Source: an uncultured Collinsella sp. (GTDB lineage Bacteria; Actinomycetota; Coriobacteriia; Coriobacteriales; Coriobacteriaceae). From it: a stretch of DNA of 13,133 nt. The translations under genes were made by a program, and so were the position numbers. Shown here one piece after another: positions 1 to 6,355 of the stretch. The notes under the pieces were generated by a model. The model was not told where the DNA came from and did no database searches. It saw nothing but the letters and a program-made list of their open reading frames with translations. Where the stretch lies: the NCBI GenBank assembly GCA_902496845.1, contig CABVCJ010000052.1, positions 1 to 13,133 of the forward strand. Direction: 5' to 3'. Position 1 is the first letter of the stretch; every line of letters begins with the position of its first letter.

Positions 1-143
1 TTTTGCGCTCGAGCGAGCTCACCTCGCGGCGGAGCTTCTGGCGGCTGCGGCCGAAAAGCCCAAGTCGAGCGGCCAGCCCAATGGCCTTTCCAACGCCGAG
101 CGCCAGAAGCTCCGCCGCGAGGTGAGCTCGCTCGAGCGCAAAA
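1..143. repeat. Perfect 43-bp inverted repeat at the window edge (probable artefact)
   Basis: Bases 1-43 are the exact reverse complement of bases 101-143, with a 57-base spacer. Symmetry stops sharply at 44/100. The right arm is in-frame ABC-F coding sequence. A perfect palindrome starting at base 1 is what a fold-back or chimeric read at a contig end gives. A true genomic inverted duplication is possible but less likely. Confidence 0.9.
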
Positions 144-319
144 TGGAGACGCAGCGCGCCCGCGTGGAGGAGGCCGAGGCCGCGATGGCACAGGTTGACC
201 CCACCAACTACACGGCGCTCGGCGAGCAGCAGGCAAAGATCGACGAGGCCCACGCCGCCATGGACGAGCTGGAGATGGCGTGGCTCGAGGCGAGCGAGAA
301 GCTCGAGGGCGAGGAGTAG
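2..319 (+). CDS. ABC-F type ATPase, C-terminal fragment (5' end off the window)
   Basis: Only the last roughly 105 codons are visible, ending in TAG at 317-319. The readable part is an Ala/Glu/Lys-rich linker, then a charged helical segment starting around 'SNAERQKLRREVSSLERKMETQ' and running through 'VDPTNYTALGEQQAKIDEAHAAMDELEMAWLEASEKLEG'. This is the typical C-terminal coiled-coil domain of Uup/EttA-like ABC-F proteins, which act on ribosomes or nucleic acid rather than as transporters. No Walker motif is in view, so the family call rests on this tail. The first 43 bases are an exact inverted copy of 101-143, so residues encoded before about position 44 are probably an assembly or amplification artefact, although the frame stays open. 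The next gene starts 6 bases after the stop, which suggests co-transcription. An alternative is another coiled-coil protein. Confidence 0.65.
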   Translation, partial: FALERAHLAAELLAAAAEKPKSSGQPNGLSNAERQKLRREVSSLERKMETQRARVEEAEAAMAQVDPTNYTALGEQQAKIDEAHAAMDELEMAWLEASEKLEGEE

Positions 320-325
320 GCGAGA

Positions 326-1096
326 ATGATCAAAGCCGCGTTTTTCGATATCGACGGCACGCTGCTGAGCTTTAAGACCCACCGGATTCCGGCGTCGGCG
401 CAGCAGGTGCTCGACAGCTTTCACGAGCAGGGGATTGCGTGCGTGATCGCCACGGGCCGTCCGACCTACCAGATGCCGGACTGGCTGTTCGACCTGGGCT
501 GGGATGCGTACATTACGCTTTCGGGCCAGCACTGCTTTGATGCCGAGGGGGTTTACCGCAGCTGCCCGATCGATTCGGACGACGTCGCGGTGATTGTGGA
601 CCAGGTGGCGCAGGGGCGCTACGACTCGCTGTGCATGCAGGGCGAGAACTCGTTTGTGAACCGCCTGTCCGAGCGCGTGGTGACGGCTGGCAGCAACGCG
701 GGAATCGTCTACCACGAGGAGCCGTTTGAGCACGCCTTTGACGCACCGGTCTACCAGTTTTGCGCCTTTGTGGACCCGGTCGACGAGCATATCGTGACCG
801 ACGCCGTGTCGCATTCGCTCACCACGCGCTGGTGCGACCTGTTCTGCGACATTATTCCCGCTAACGGCGGCAAGGACCTGGGCGTGGCGGCGACGCTCGA
901 GCGGCTTGGTATCGACGCGAGCGAGGCGATTGCCTTTGGCGACGGCGAGAACGACCTGTCGATGTTTGCCGCCGTGGGCACGAGCGTGGCCATGGGCAAC
1001 GCGCAGGACACGGTGAAGGCCGCGGCGACCTACGTTACGACCGCCGTGGACGATGACGGTATCTACAACGCCGCCAAGCACTTTGGGCTGCTATAG
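326..1096 (+). CDS. Cof-type HAD-IIB family phosphatase
   Basis: A 256-residue soluble protein of the haloacid dehalogenase superfamily. Motif I is 'FFDIDGT' (nucleophile D8, acid/base D10). Motif II is 'IATGR' with T43. A conserved lysine lies in 'GGKDLGV' (K183). Motif IV is 'GDGEND' at 205-210, followed by 'AVAMGNA'-like sequence. The long insert between motifs II and III is the C2B cap typical of Cof/YbiV-type enzymes, and the length is normal. These proteins hydrolyse sugar phosphates, nucleotide phosphates or related metabolites with Mg2+; the substrate cannot be read from sequence. The ATG at 326 is preceded by GAGGAG at 311-316, which overlaps the end of the upstream gene, so the two are probably translated from one message. 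Confidence 0.93.
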   Translation: MIKAAFFDIDGTLLSFKTHRIPASAQQVLDSFHEQGIACVIATGRPTYQMPDWLFDLGWDAYITLSGQHCFDAEGVYRSCPIDSDDVAVIVDQVAQGRYDSLCMQGENSFVNRLSERVVTAGSNAGIVYHEEPFEHAFDAPVYQFCAFVDPVDEHIVTDAVSHSLTTRWCDLFCDIIPANGGKDLGVAATLERLGIDASEAIAFGDGENDLSMFAAVGTSVAMGNAQDTVKAAATYVTTAVDDDGIYNAAKHFGLL

Positions 1097-1114
1097 CTGA
1101 GGATTCGGCGCTTA

Positions 1115-1156
1115 GGGACGTTCCTTTTCTGCCGGCAGCTGGGGACACTCCTTGCG
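1115..1156. repeat. REP-like intergenic repeat unit
   Basis: Two related units lie close together, GGGACGTTCCTTTTC at 1115-1129 and GGGACACTCCTTGCG at 1142-1156, with the palindrome TGCCGGCA between them. From memory, such GGGACnnTCC units recur between genes in Coriobacteriia and resemble REP sequences. I cannot count genomic copies here. No T-tract is attached, so it is not a standard terminator. Confidence 0.35.
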
Positions 1157-1232
1157 CGTTGCGTGCCGTGTCGCCCTGCTTGCTCCGCGCATTTTGTGAA
1201 ACACGGTTAACTTTTTAGACAACGTAGTAAGA

Positions 1233-1250
1233 CATGGGCAACTTTTGCGG
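1233..1250. promoter_or_regulatory. Candidate metal-repressor site upstream of the dtxR-like gene
   Basis: The segment holds GCAACTTTTGC, a short inverted repeat (GCAA-N3-TTGC). Its first 11 bases, CATGGGCAACT at 1233-1243, recur exactly at 9271-9281 upstream of the putative manganese exporter. It lies 61-78 bases upstream of the dtxR-like start, where an autoregulatory operator is expected. The operator role is inference. Confidence 0.35.
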
Positions 1251-1310
1251 TAAAGTAAATCAAGCAAAAGTATCCAAAGGCTAACTAGAAGCCATCGCGA
1301 AAGGCGGCCC

Positions 1311-1700
1311 ATGGCCCTGCGTGAATCCGGAGAAGACTATCTCGAATCTATTTATGTGCTCTCGGAGCGCCAAGGCATCGTTCGATCGATCGACGTCGCC
1401 GAATACCTGGGCGTAACCAAGGCGAGCGTCTCTAAAGCCATGGCGGCCCTGGAGAGCACCGGCTACGTGGAGATGGGCAAACGCGATGTACATTTGACGG
1501 AACGCGGTCTTGAGGTTGCCCGCCAAATGTGGGAGCGCCATTGCTTTTTTGTGAGGCTGCTAGAGGACGCAGGCGTTGCGCCCGAGGTTGCCTCGCAAGA
1601 GGGCTGCCACATGGAGCATTGCCTGAGCGAGGGAAGCTTCGAGAAGCTGAGGGCGATGTTGGGACGGGAAGATGTAGCGGGGTCAACAACAGAAGCCTAA
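1311..1700 (+). CDS. DtxR/MntR-family metal-dependent transcriptional repressor
   Basis: A 129-residue protein. The N-terminal winged helix-turn-helix is seen in 'SIDVAEYLGVTKASVSKAMAALESTGYV', followed by a dimerisation/metal-binding domain; there is no C-terminal SH3-like domain, as in short MntR-type members. Ligand positions resemble B. subtilis MntR: D9 and E12 in 'GEDYLESIY', H77 in 'WERHCFF', and E102/H103 in 'EGCHMEH'. Position 99 is Cys where MntR has Glu, which recalls the Cys of the DtxR/IdeR primary site ('CRWEH'). The protein should bind DNA when loaded with Mn2+ or Fe2+; which metal is uncertain because of this mixed ligand set. The ATG at 1311 gives the expected N-terminus; the Shine-Dalgarno (AAAGGCGG, 1300-1307) is close to the start. 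It appears monocistronic. Confidence 0.9.
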   Translation: MALRESGEDYLESIYVLSERQGIVRSIDVAEYLGVTKASVSKAMAALESTGYVEMGKRDVHLTERGLEVARQMWERHCFFVRLLEDAGVAPEVASQEGCHMEHCLSEGSFEKLRAMLGREDVAGSTTEA

Positions 1701-1836
1701 CTGACCCACAGTAGCGCGGAGTTCACGCAAAGCGCGAACCAGCGACCGGGACCAGTAGTCCCACCAACTAAGTCCAACTCAGACAAGGAACCCCGCCAGC
1801 AAGCGATGCCCAAGAACCACCAGCAACGTCACCGCA

Positions 1837-1963
1837 GGCCGGGGCCGGGCTTGGTTTTGAAAACATTCCGCAGCGCGAGGCCCGTCTTTCCGCTGCTCCG
1901 CAGGAGCAGGAAAGGCGGGCCTCATGCGCGAGGACGTTTTCAAAACCAAGCCCGGCCCCGGCC
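1837..1963. repeat. 127-bp hairpin/MITE-like inverted-repeat element
   Basis: Outer arms 1837-1864 and 1936-1963 are perfect 28-bp reverse complements. Between them a second arm pair (about 1877-1899 and 1903-1923) pairs with few mismatches around the loop GCA at 1900-1902. The folded RNA would be one long, interrupted stem. It starts 17 bases beyond the ATPase stop codon, so it may end or stabilise that leftward transcript, but no U-run follows the stem on either strand. Two smaller hairpins lie to its left: GTTCACGC/GCGCGAAC (1721-1739, one mismatch) and GGGAC/GTCCC around 1748-1762. A mobile, MITE- or REP-type origin is plausible but needs genomic copies. Confidence 0.7.
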
Positions 1964-1979
1964 GGAGGGACCACGAGTG

Positions 1980-3932
1980 CTACAGGTTCTTGACACCCAT
2001 CGCGCGCATGGCGTTCAGGATGGCGATGATCGCCACACCCACGTCGCCAAAGACGGCAAGCCACATGTTGGCGATGCCGAGTGCCGCGAGCACCAGGATT
2101 AGCAACTTAATGCCCAGCGCAAAGATGATGTTCTGCCAAACAATCGTCATGGTCTTGCGCGCCACGCGGATCACGCGGGAGATGTTGGAAGGCTTGTCGT
2201 CCATCAGCACCACGTCTGCCGCCTCGATTGCGGCGTCGGAACCCATGGCGCCCATGGCAATGCCAACGTCTGCGCGGGTGAGCACGGGCGCATCGTTGAT
2301 GCCGTCACCCACAAAGGCGAGCTTGCCCTTGCCTGATTCGACCGCCAGCAGTGCCTCGACGCGCTCGACCTTATCGCTCGGCAGCAGCTGCGCATGGAAC
2401 TCGTCGAGCCCCAGCTGCTTGGCCACGGCGGCTGCCACTTCCTCGCGGTCGCCCGTGAGCATGACGGTGCGCTTGACGCCGGCGGTGTGAAGGTCACGGA
2501 TCGTCTGTTCTGCATCGGCCTTGACGGTGTCGGCAATTACAATGTGGCCGGCGTACGTGTCATCGACCAGTACATGGAGGATCGTGCCGACGACCTCGCA
2601 ATTGGGGGCGTCGATGCCGGCCGCAGCAAGCATCTTGGCATTGCCGACGACGACGCGCTTGCCGTCGATGGTTGCCGTGAAACCGTGACCCGCGACATTG
2701 GCGGAGTCGCTCACGCGATTCTGGTCGAGCTCACCCTGGTAGGCGGCACGTATGGACCGTGCGATGGGGTGATCGGAAAACGACTCGGCAAGGGCCGCGA
2801 CTTCGAGCAGCGACTGCTCGGTATAACCTGCCTCGGGGTGTACCGCCACGACCGAAAACGTGCCGTTGGTGAGCGTGCCGGTCTTGTCAAAGACGACGGT
2901 GTCCACTTCGGCGAGCGTCTCGAGGTAGTTGGAGCCCTTGATGAGGACGCCCAGCTTGGATGCGCCGCCGATGCCGCCAAAGAAGCTCAGCGGGACGCTG
3001 ATCACGAGCGCGCACGGGCAGCTGACGACCAGGAAGGTCAGGCCGCGCAGGATCCAGTCGGACCAGGCGCCGGTGACCAAGCCGCCGCCGAGCGCGAGTA
3101 CCGCGGCCGCGCCGGTGACGGCGGGCGTGTAGACGCGGGCGAAGCGCGTGATGAAGTTCTCGGTACGCGCCTTCTTTTCGCTGGCGTTTTCTACGAGCTC
3201 CAGGACGCGCGCGACGGTGGACTCGCCAAATGGCTTGGTGGTGCGCACGTGGATGAGGCCCGTCATGTTGATGCAGCCGCTGATGATATCGTCTCCGGTT
3301 TTGGCCGGGCGGGGAATCGATTCGCCGGTAAGGGCGGCGGTGTCGAGTTGCGTCTCGCCTTCTACGATGACGCCGTCGATGGGTACGCGCTCGCCGGGCT
3401 TGACGACGATGACGGTGCCGACGGCGATGTCATCGGGGGAGACCTGCTCGAGTGTGCCGTCGGGTTGCTCGACGTTGGCGTAATCGGGCGCGATGTCCAT
3501 CATGGCGCTGATCGATTTGCGGCTCTTGCCCACGGCGTAGGCCTGGAACAGCTCGCCGACCTGATAGAACAGCATGACAGCGGCGCCTTCGGCCATGTGC
3601 GGATCGGTGTCAGGGAAGAGCACCATGGCAAACGCGCCGATGGTCGCGACGGCCATGAGGAAGCTTTCGTCGAAGGCCTTGCCGCGGCGGATGTTGTTGT
3701 ATGCCTTTTGGAGCACGTCGTAGCCGGCAATTAGGAACGGCACCAGGAACAGCACGAAGCTGGCGTAGACGTTACCCGGGGTGCCGAATGCGGCGGTAAG
3801 GGTACCGAGCTCCTCGAGGGCGTATACCACCGCAAAAATGCCTAGCGCTACCAGGATACGATTGCGCTTATGCTCAAGGGACTCTTTCTTCTTGCGCTTC
3901 TTCTTTTTCTTTGTGGGATCGGCGGCTGCCAT
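1980..3932 (-). CDS. P1B-type heavy-metal ATPase, predicted Zn2+/Cd2+/Pb2+ exporter
   Basis: A 650-residue inner-membrane pump with all P-type ATPase marks: 'TGES' (202-205), the membrane metal site 'SCPCALV' (CPC 305-307), the phosphorylation motif 'DKTGT' (D349), 'SDHP' (387-389), 'LTGD' (492-495) and 'GDGINDAP' (542-549). In the last two helices K609 ('GIKLL') and D630 ('FGDVGV') match the Lys/Asp pair of the P1B-2 (ZntA/CadA) group, which exports Zn, Cd and Pb; copper pumps lack this pair. There is no N-terminal HMA domain. The N-terminus instead has a Lys/Arg run (8-16). A separate HMA protein is encoded just upstream. The ATG follows GGGAGGT (3944-3950), which supports this start. A candidate ArsR operator lies 24 bases upstream, so induction by excess zinc or cadmium is likely. 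Confidence 0.95.
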   Translation of the reverse strand: MAAADPTKKKKKRKKKESLEHKRNRILVALGIFAVVYALEELGTLTAAFGTPGNVYASFVLFLVPFLIAGYDVLQKAYNNIRRGKAFDESFLMAVATIGAFAMVLFPDTDPHMAEGAAVMLFYQVGELFQAYAVGKSRKSISAMMDIAPDYANVEQPDGTLEQVSPDDIAVGTVIVVKPGERVPIDGVIVEGETQLDTAALTGESIPRPAKTGDDIISGCINMTGLIHVRTTKPFGESTVARVLELVENASEKKARTENFITRFARVYTPAVTGAAAVLALGGGLVTGAWSDWILRGLTFLVVSCPCALVISVPLSFFGGIGGASKLGVLIKGSNYLETLAEVDTVVFDKTGTLTNGTFSVVAVHPEAGYTEQSLLEVAALAESFSDHPIARSIRAAYQGELDQNRVSDSANVAGHGFTATIDGKRVVVGNAKMLAAAGIDAPNCEVVGTILHVLVDDTYAGHIVIADTVKADAEQTIRDLHTAGVKRTVMLTGDREEVAAAVAKQLGLDEFHAQLLPSDKVERVEALLAVESGKGKLAFVGDGINDAPVLTRADVGIAMGAMGSDAAIEAADVVLMDDKPSNISRVIRVARKTMTIVWQNIIFALGIKLLILVLAALGIANMWLAVFGDVGVAIIAILNAMRAMGVKNL

Positions 3933-3955
3933 GATTCAAACCTCCCATTTGAATG

Positions 3956-3973
3956 TATGAACACTCGCTCATA
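3956..3973 (-). promoter_or_regulatory. Candidate ArsR operator before the ATPase gene
   Basis: The 18-bp site reads TATGAACACTCGCTCATA on the plus strand and matches 16 of 18 bases of each operator arm in the arsR promoter (for example 4697-4714). It lies between the small HMA gene and the ATPase, 24 bases from the ATPase start. I see no strong -35/-10 pair, so a separate promoter is possible but not shown. Confidence 0.65.
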
Positions 3974-3986
3974 TAATTTCGCGAGC

Positions 3987-4011
3987 AAAGGCCGCGGCAA
4001 GCGCGGCCTTT
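3987..4011 (-). terminator. Hairpin between the HMA gene and the ATPase gene
   Basis: AAAGGCCGC (3987-3995) pairs perfectly with GCGGCCTTT (4003-4011) around a 7-base loop. In the leftward direction only a three-T tail follows, so this is a weak or partial terminator. It could lower read-through from the HMA gene into the ATPase. Confidence 0.5.
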
Positions 4012-4031
4012 TGGGTTGGCGTTAACCTGAG

Positions 4032-4250
4032 CTAGAGAATGATCTCGCAGTCCGGCTCGGCGTCGGCCGTAAACTCCACGACGCGGTCGAGCACCTCGTC
4101 GAACTCGGCGTCATCGGCCTCGAGCGTCAGCTTCTGGGTCATAAAGTTAACGGACACGGATTTGACGCCCTCGAGCTTGGCCAGCTCGTCCTGAAGCTCG
4201 CGCGCACAGTTGGCGCAGTCGATCTCGTCGAGCTTGAACTGCTTTTTCAT
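4032..4250 (-). CDS. Small HMA-domain heavy-metal-binding protein
   Basis: A 72-residue single-domain protein. The metal-binding loop 'DCANCA' (CxxC) lies near residues 11-16. The ferredoxin-like pattern follows in 'ELQDELAKLEGVKSVSVNFMT', where 'GVKSVSV' is the usual second strand. An Asp before the first Cys and an acidic C-terminus ('DAEPDCEIIL') resemble HMA domains of Zn/Cd ATPases more than copper chaperones. The length is normal for a free-standing HMA protein. Because the ATPase downstream lacks this domain, this protein may supply it in trans as a metal donor or sensor subunit; that role is inference. AAAGGAA (4258-4264 on the opposite strand) precedes the start. It lies 62 bases downstream of the arsR gene and is probably co-transcribed with it. 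Confidence 0.9.
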   Translation of the reverse strand: MKKQFKLDEIDCANCARELQDELAKLEGVKSVSVNFMTQKLTLEADDAEFDEVLDRVVEFTADAEPDCEIIL

Positions 4251-4312
4251 GGTGGGTTCCTTTCCCTGTCTTGCGGCTTGGGTGCAGGCCGCGCTGGTAC
4301 CGTGGTTGGTTG

Positions 4313-4681
4313 CTATTCGCAGATGTGGCTCATGCCTTGGTTGAGCATGGTGTAGACGTGGTCGTCGGCGAGCGAGTAGAGGATATTGCGCCCGTCGCGC
4401 CGGAATTTAACCAGGTGCGACTGCTTGAGTGTGCGCAGCTGGTGCGATACTGCCGACTGCGAGGTTTCGGTCGCTTCGGCGATGTCTGCCACGCAGAGCT
4501 CGCGGCCCATGAGAGCGTAGAGGATCTTGATGCGCGTGGTGTCGCTAAAGACCTTGAACAGGTCGGCAAGGTCGTACAGCAGCTCCTCGTCGGGAAGGTC
4601 CTCGGGCGAGCAGGTGGTGGGGATGTCGGGCACGATGGTGGTGTCGACGCTGGACTTTATTTCATCAGCGGGATCGCTCAT
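4313..4681 (-). CDS. ArsR/SmtB-family metal-sensing repressor (predicted Zn/Cd type)
   Basis: A 122-residue winged helix-turn-helix protein. The DNA-binding part is 'ELCVADIAEATETSQSAVSHQLRTLKQSHLV' (61-91), followed by the wing 'RRDGRNILYSL'. The C-terminal helix carries D106-x-H108, ten residues, then H119-x-x-E122. This is exactly the alpha-5 zinc site of SmtB/CzrA. C63 in 'ELCV' and C24 in the N-terminal extension recall the alpha-3N site of CadC/SmtB, so Cd or Pb could also bind. It should repress its own operon and release DNA when metal binds. AAAGGA lies 8-13 bases upstream of the ATG at 4681, and a consensus promoter with embedded operators lies just beyond (4695-4755). Confidence 0.95.
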   Translation of the reverse strand: MSDPADEIKSSVDTTIVPDIPTTCSPEDLPDEELLYDLADLFKVFSDTTRIKILYALMGRELCVADIAEATETSQSAVSHQLRTLKQSHLVKFRRDGRNILYSLADDHVYTMLNQGMSHICE

Positions 4682-4694
4682 TGCAATATCCTTT

Positions 4695-4755
4695 CATATG
4701 AACATGCGCTCATATAACTTACTTCCGAGTATATGAGCGCATGTTCATATGTCAA
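4695..4755 (-). promoter_or_regulatory. arsR operon promoter with paired ArsR operators
   Basis: On the minus strand a perfect -35 (TTGACA, 4750-4755) and a near-perfect -10 (TATACT, 4728-4733) are 16 bases apart. Two 22-bp arms, 4695-4716 and 4730-4751, are perfect reverse complements across a 13-base spacer. Each arm is itself an imperfect palindrome of the form ATATGA-N8-TCATAT, the ArsR/SmtB operator shape. One site fills the -35/-10 spacer; the other lies between the expected transcript start and the Shine-Dalgarno. Bound repressor should block both RNA polymerase binding and clearance. Confidence 0.88.
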
Positions 4756-4848
4756 TATAATTCGTGAAATATTTTGCTATCGAATGGCCCTAGAGGCGGT
4801 TAAAGGCGCTGGTTGATGCTGATAAGGCCGCCGATGCCAACGTGGGTA

Positions 4849-4876
4849 GGTGGCGCGCGCAGACGTGGTGTAAGAG
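4849..4876 (+). repeat. IS256-family left terminal inverted repeat
   Basis: Tip GGTGGCGCGC, inner end GTGGTGTAAGAG. It matches the right end on the opposite strand at 23 of 28 positions; the last 12 bases are identical. Confidence 0.82.
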
Positions 4877-4908
4877 TGTCCTGAGGTCCGTCGCTGCAAG
4901 CCCCGATG

Positions 4909-6243
4909 TTACTCCTTCTTGAGGCCGCGCTTCTCGACTATCTCGTCCACTATCTCCCTGGCGCGCCGCCCGAGCGCGCGGCGCCTCCCCTCTGTCGGGG
5001 CCGGCCTGTCCGCGGGCTCGGCGAAGCCCTCGGCGGCCGAGGCCTCGGAGAACACGCGCTGCTGGGACCACTGCCCCTCGGTCTCCATGAGGCTCGCGCA
5101 CGTCAGGCGCAGCATCGACTCCCTCGAGGGGAAGGACTGCACGACCCTGTAGCGGCGCTTGATCTCGCGGTTGGCGCGCTCCTGGACGTTGTTGGTGCGG
5201 AGCTTGGCCCAGTGCGCCCTGGGGAAGGCCGTGAACGCCAGCGCGGAGTCCTCGGCCTGCTCGAAGACCTCGCCGGCCCTGGCGGACACCGACGCCACCC
5301 AGGGCGCCGCCTCGGCCCACACGCAGCGCGCGAGGTCGGGGTCGTCCTGGTAGACCGCGGCGTGCACGAGGTCCCTGACGGCCGCCTTGGAGTCCTCGGG
5401 CCTGCCCGAGCAGGCGCTCTGGAGGTTGCGCTGCAGGTGCGTCACGCAGCGCTGCCAGGCGCAGCCCTGGAACAGGCGCGAGACGGCGGCCACGAGCCCG
5501 GCGTGGCTGTCGGAGACCACGAGGCGAACGCCGGCCAGCCCGCGCTCGCGCAGCCCGCCGAGGAATGCCGACCAGGAGTCCTCGCTCTCGGTGTCGACCA
5601 CGTCGCAGCCCAGGAAGTGCTTGCGCCCGTCGGCGCCCAGCCCGATCGCGGTCACGACGCCCTGCGAGACGACCGACGAGCCGACCCTGCAGCTCATGTA
5701 GGTGGCGTCGAGCCACAGGTAGCAGCACGGCGTGCCCGAAAGGTCGCGGCGGCGGAACTCCGCCACCTCGGCGTCGAGGTCGGAGCAGAGGCTCGAGACC
5801 TCCGAGCTCGACAGCGAGGATATGCCCAGCTTGGACGCCACGCGCTCGACCTTGCGGGTGGACACGCCGCACACGTACATCTCCTGCACGATGGCGGCCA
5901 CCGAGGTGTCGACGCGCGACCATCGCGCGAGCATGCCCTCGGGGTAGTAGGTGCCGTGCCTGAGCTTGGGTATCTCGAGCTCCACGTCGCCCACGGCGGT
6001 CTTGAGCGACCTGGGGCGGTAGCCGTTGCGGCTGTTCTCCCTGCCGTCGCTGCGCTCGTTGCGGCTCGCGCCGCACATCTGCTGGGCCTCGGAGTCCATC
6101 AGTGCGTTCATCACGCCGCCCAGCACCCTGCACGCGAACTCGCGCGCGTCGCCGCACTCCTGCCAAAGCCTCGCCGCCTCGAGGGCCTCGTCGCGACCGA
6201 GGCGCAGTACACTCTCTTCTTGGGGCATCGCCTTTCCTTCCAT
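4909..6243 (-). CDS. IS256-family (Mutator-like) DDE transposase
   Basis: A 444-residue intact transposase that cuts and joins DNA at the element ends. DDE candidates are D179 in 'YLWLDATY', D245 in 'VVSDSHAGL' and a Glu in 'NNVQERANREIKRR' (E355 or E360). The family marks 'NGYRPRSLKTAVGDVELEIPKLRHGTYYP' near residue 73 and 'CAWQRCVTHLQRNL' near 261 are also present. The C-terminal 60 residues are Ala/Arg-rich. Two starts are possible: ATG at 6243, preceded by AAGGTGA, or ATG five codons later, preceded by GGAAAGG. The gene is visibly more GC-rich than the nuclease gene to its right. A long overlapping frame exists on the same strand but shows no family features. Confidence 0.95.
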   Translation of the reverse strand: MEGKAMPQEESVLRLGRDEALEAARLWQECGDAREFACRVLGGVMNALMDSEAQQMCGASRNERSDGRENSRNGYRPRSLKTAVGDVELEIPKLRHGTYYPEGMLARWSRVDTSVAAIVQEMYVCGVSTRKVERVASKLGISSLSSSEVSSLCSDLDAEVAEFRRRDLSGTPCCYLWLDATYMSCRVGSSVVSQGVVTAIGLGADGRKHFLGCDVVDTESEDSWSAFLGGLRERGLAGVRLVVSDSHAGLVAAVSRLFQGCAWQRCVTHLQRNLQSACSGRPEDSKAAVRDLVHAAVYQDDPDLARCVWAEAAPWVASVSARAGEVFEQAEDSALAFTAFPRAHWAKLRTNNVQERANREIKRRYRVVQSFPSRESMLRLTCASLMETEGQWSQQRVFSEASAAEGFAEPADRPAPTEGRRRALGRRAREIVDEIVEKRGLKKE

Positions 6244-6326
6244 TCGTCACCTTCATTACTCCAACGACGAATTCTAGGCGGTGTCCCCTCCCTTTCAAGA
6301 AAGGGCGGAGGCGGGGCATGCCCCGC

Positions 6327-6354
6327 CTCTTACACCACATCTCTGTGCGCTACC
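6327..6354 (-). repeat. IS256-family right terminal inverted repeat
   Basis: Read on the minus strand the tip is GGTAGCGCAC and the inner end GTGGTGTAAGAG. The 8-bp target duplication starts immediately outside, at 6355. Confidence 0.82.
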
Positions 6355-6355
6355 C

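Larger units (their letters stand above)
4849..6354 (-). mobile_element. IS256-family insertion sequence, complete, 1506 bp
   Basis: The element carries one transposase gene between 28-bp imperfect terminal repeats: left end 4849-4876, right end 6327-6354, 23 of 28 bases matching, tips GGTGGCGC and GGTAGCGC. It is flanked by an exact 8-bp direct repeat, CGTGGGTA, at 4841-4848 and 6355-6362; 8-9 bp duplications are usual for IS256. Upstream of the transposase are two hairpins: CCCTTTC/GAAAGGG (6290-6305) and the 18-bp palindrome GGCGGGGCATGCCCCGCC (6310-6327). They may shield the gene from outside transcription. Both ends, the duplication and an intact gene suggest a fairly recent insertion. 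It landed in the tip of the inverted-repeat element at 6356-6602. Confidence 0.88.

Noticed and set aside
2394..3734. Long plus-strand open frame (446 codons) opposite the ATPase
   Set aside because: It lies antisense within a well-supported P1B ATPase and shows no family motif; high GC makes long antisense frames common.
4790..6340. 516-codon minus-strand frame overlapping the transposase
   Set aside because: It is the shifted frame of the transposase gene, dominated by Arg/Gly/Ala, and has no recognised domain.
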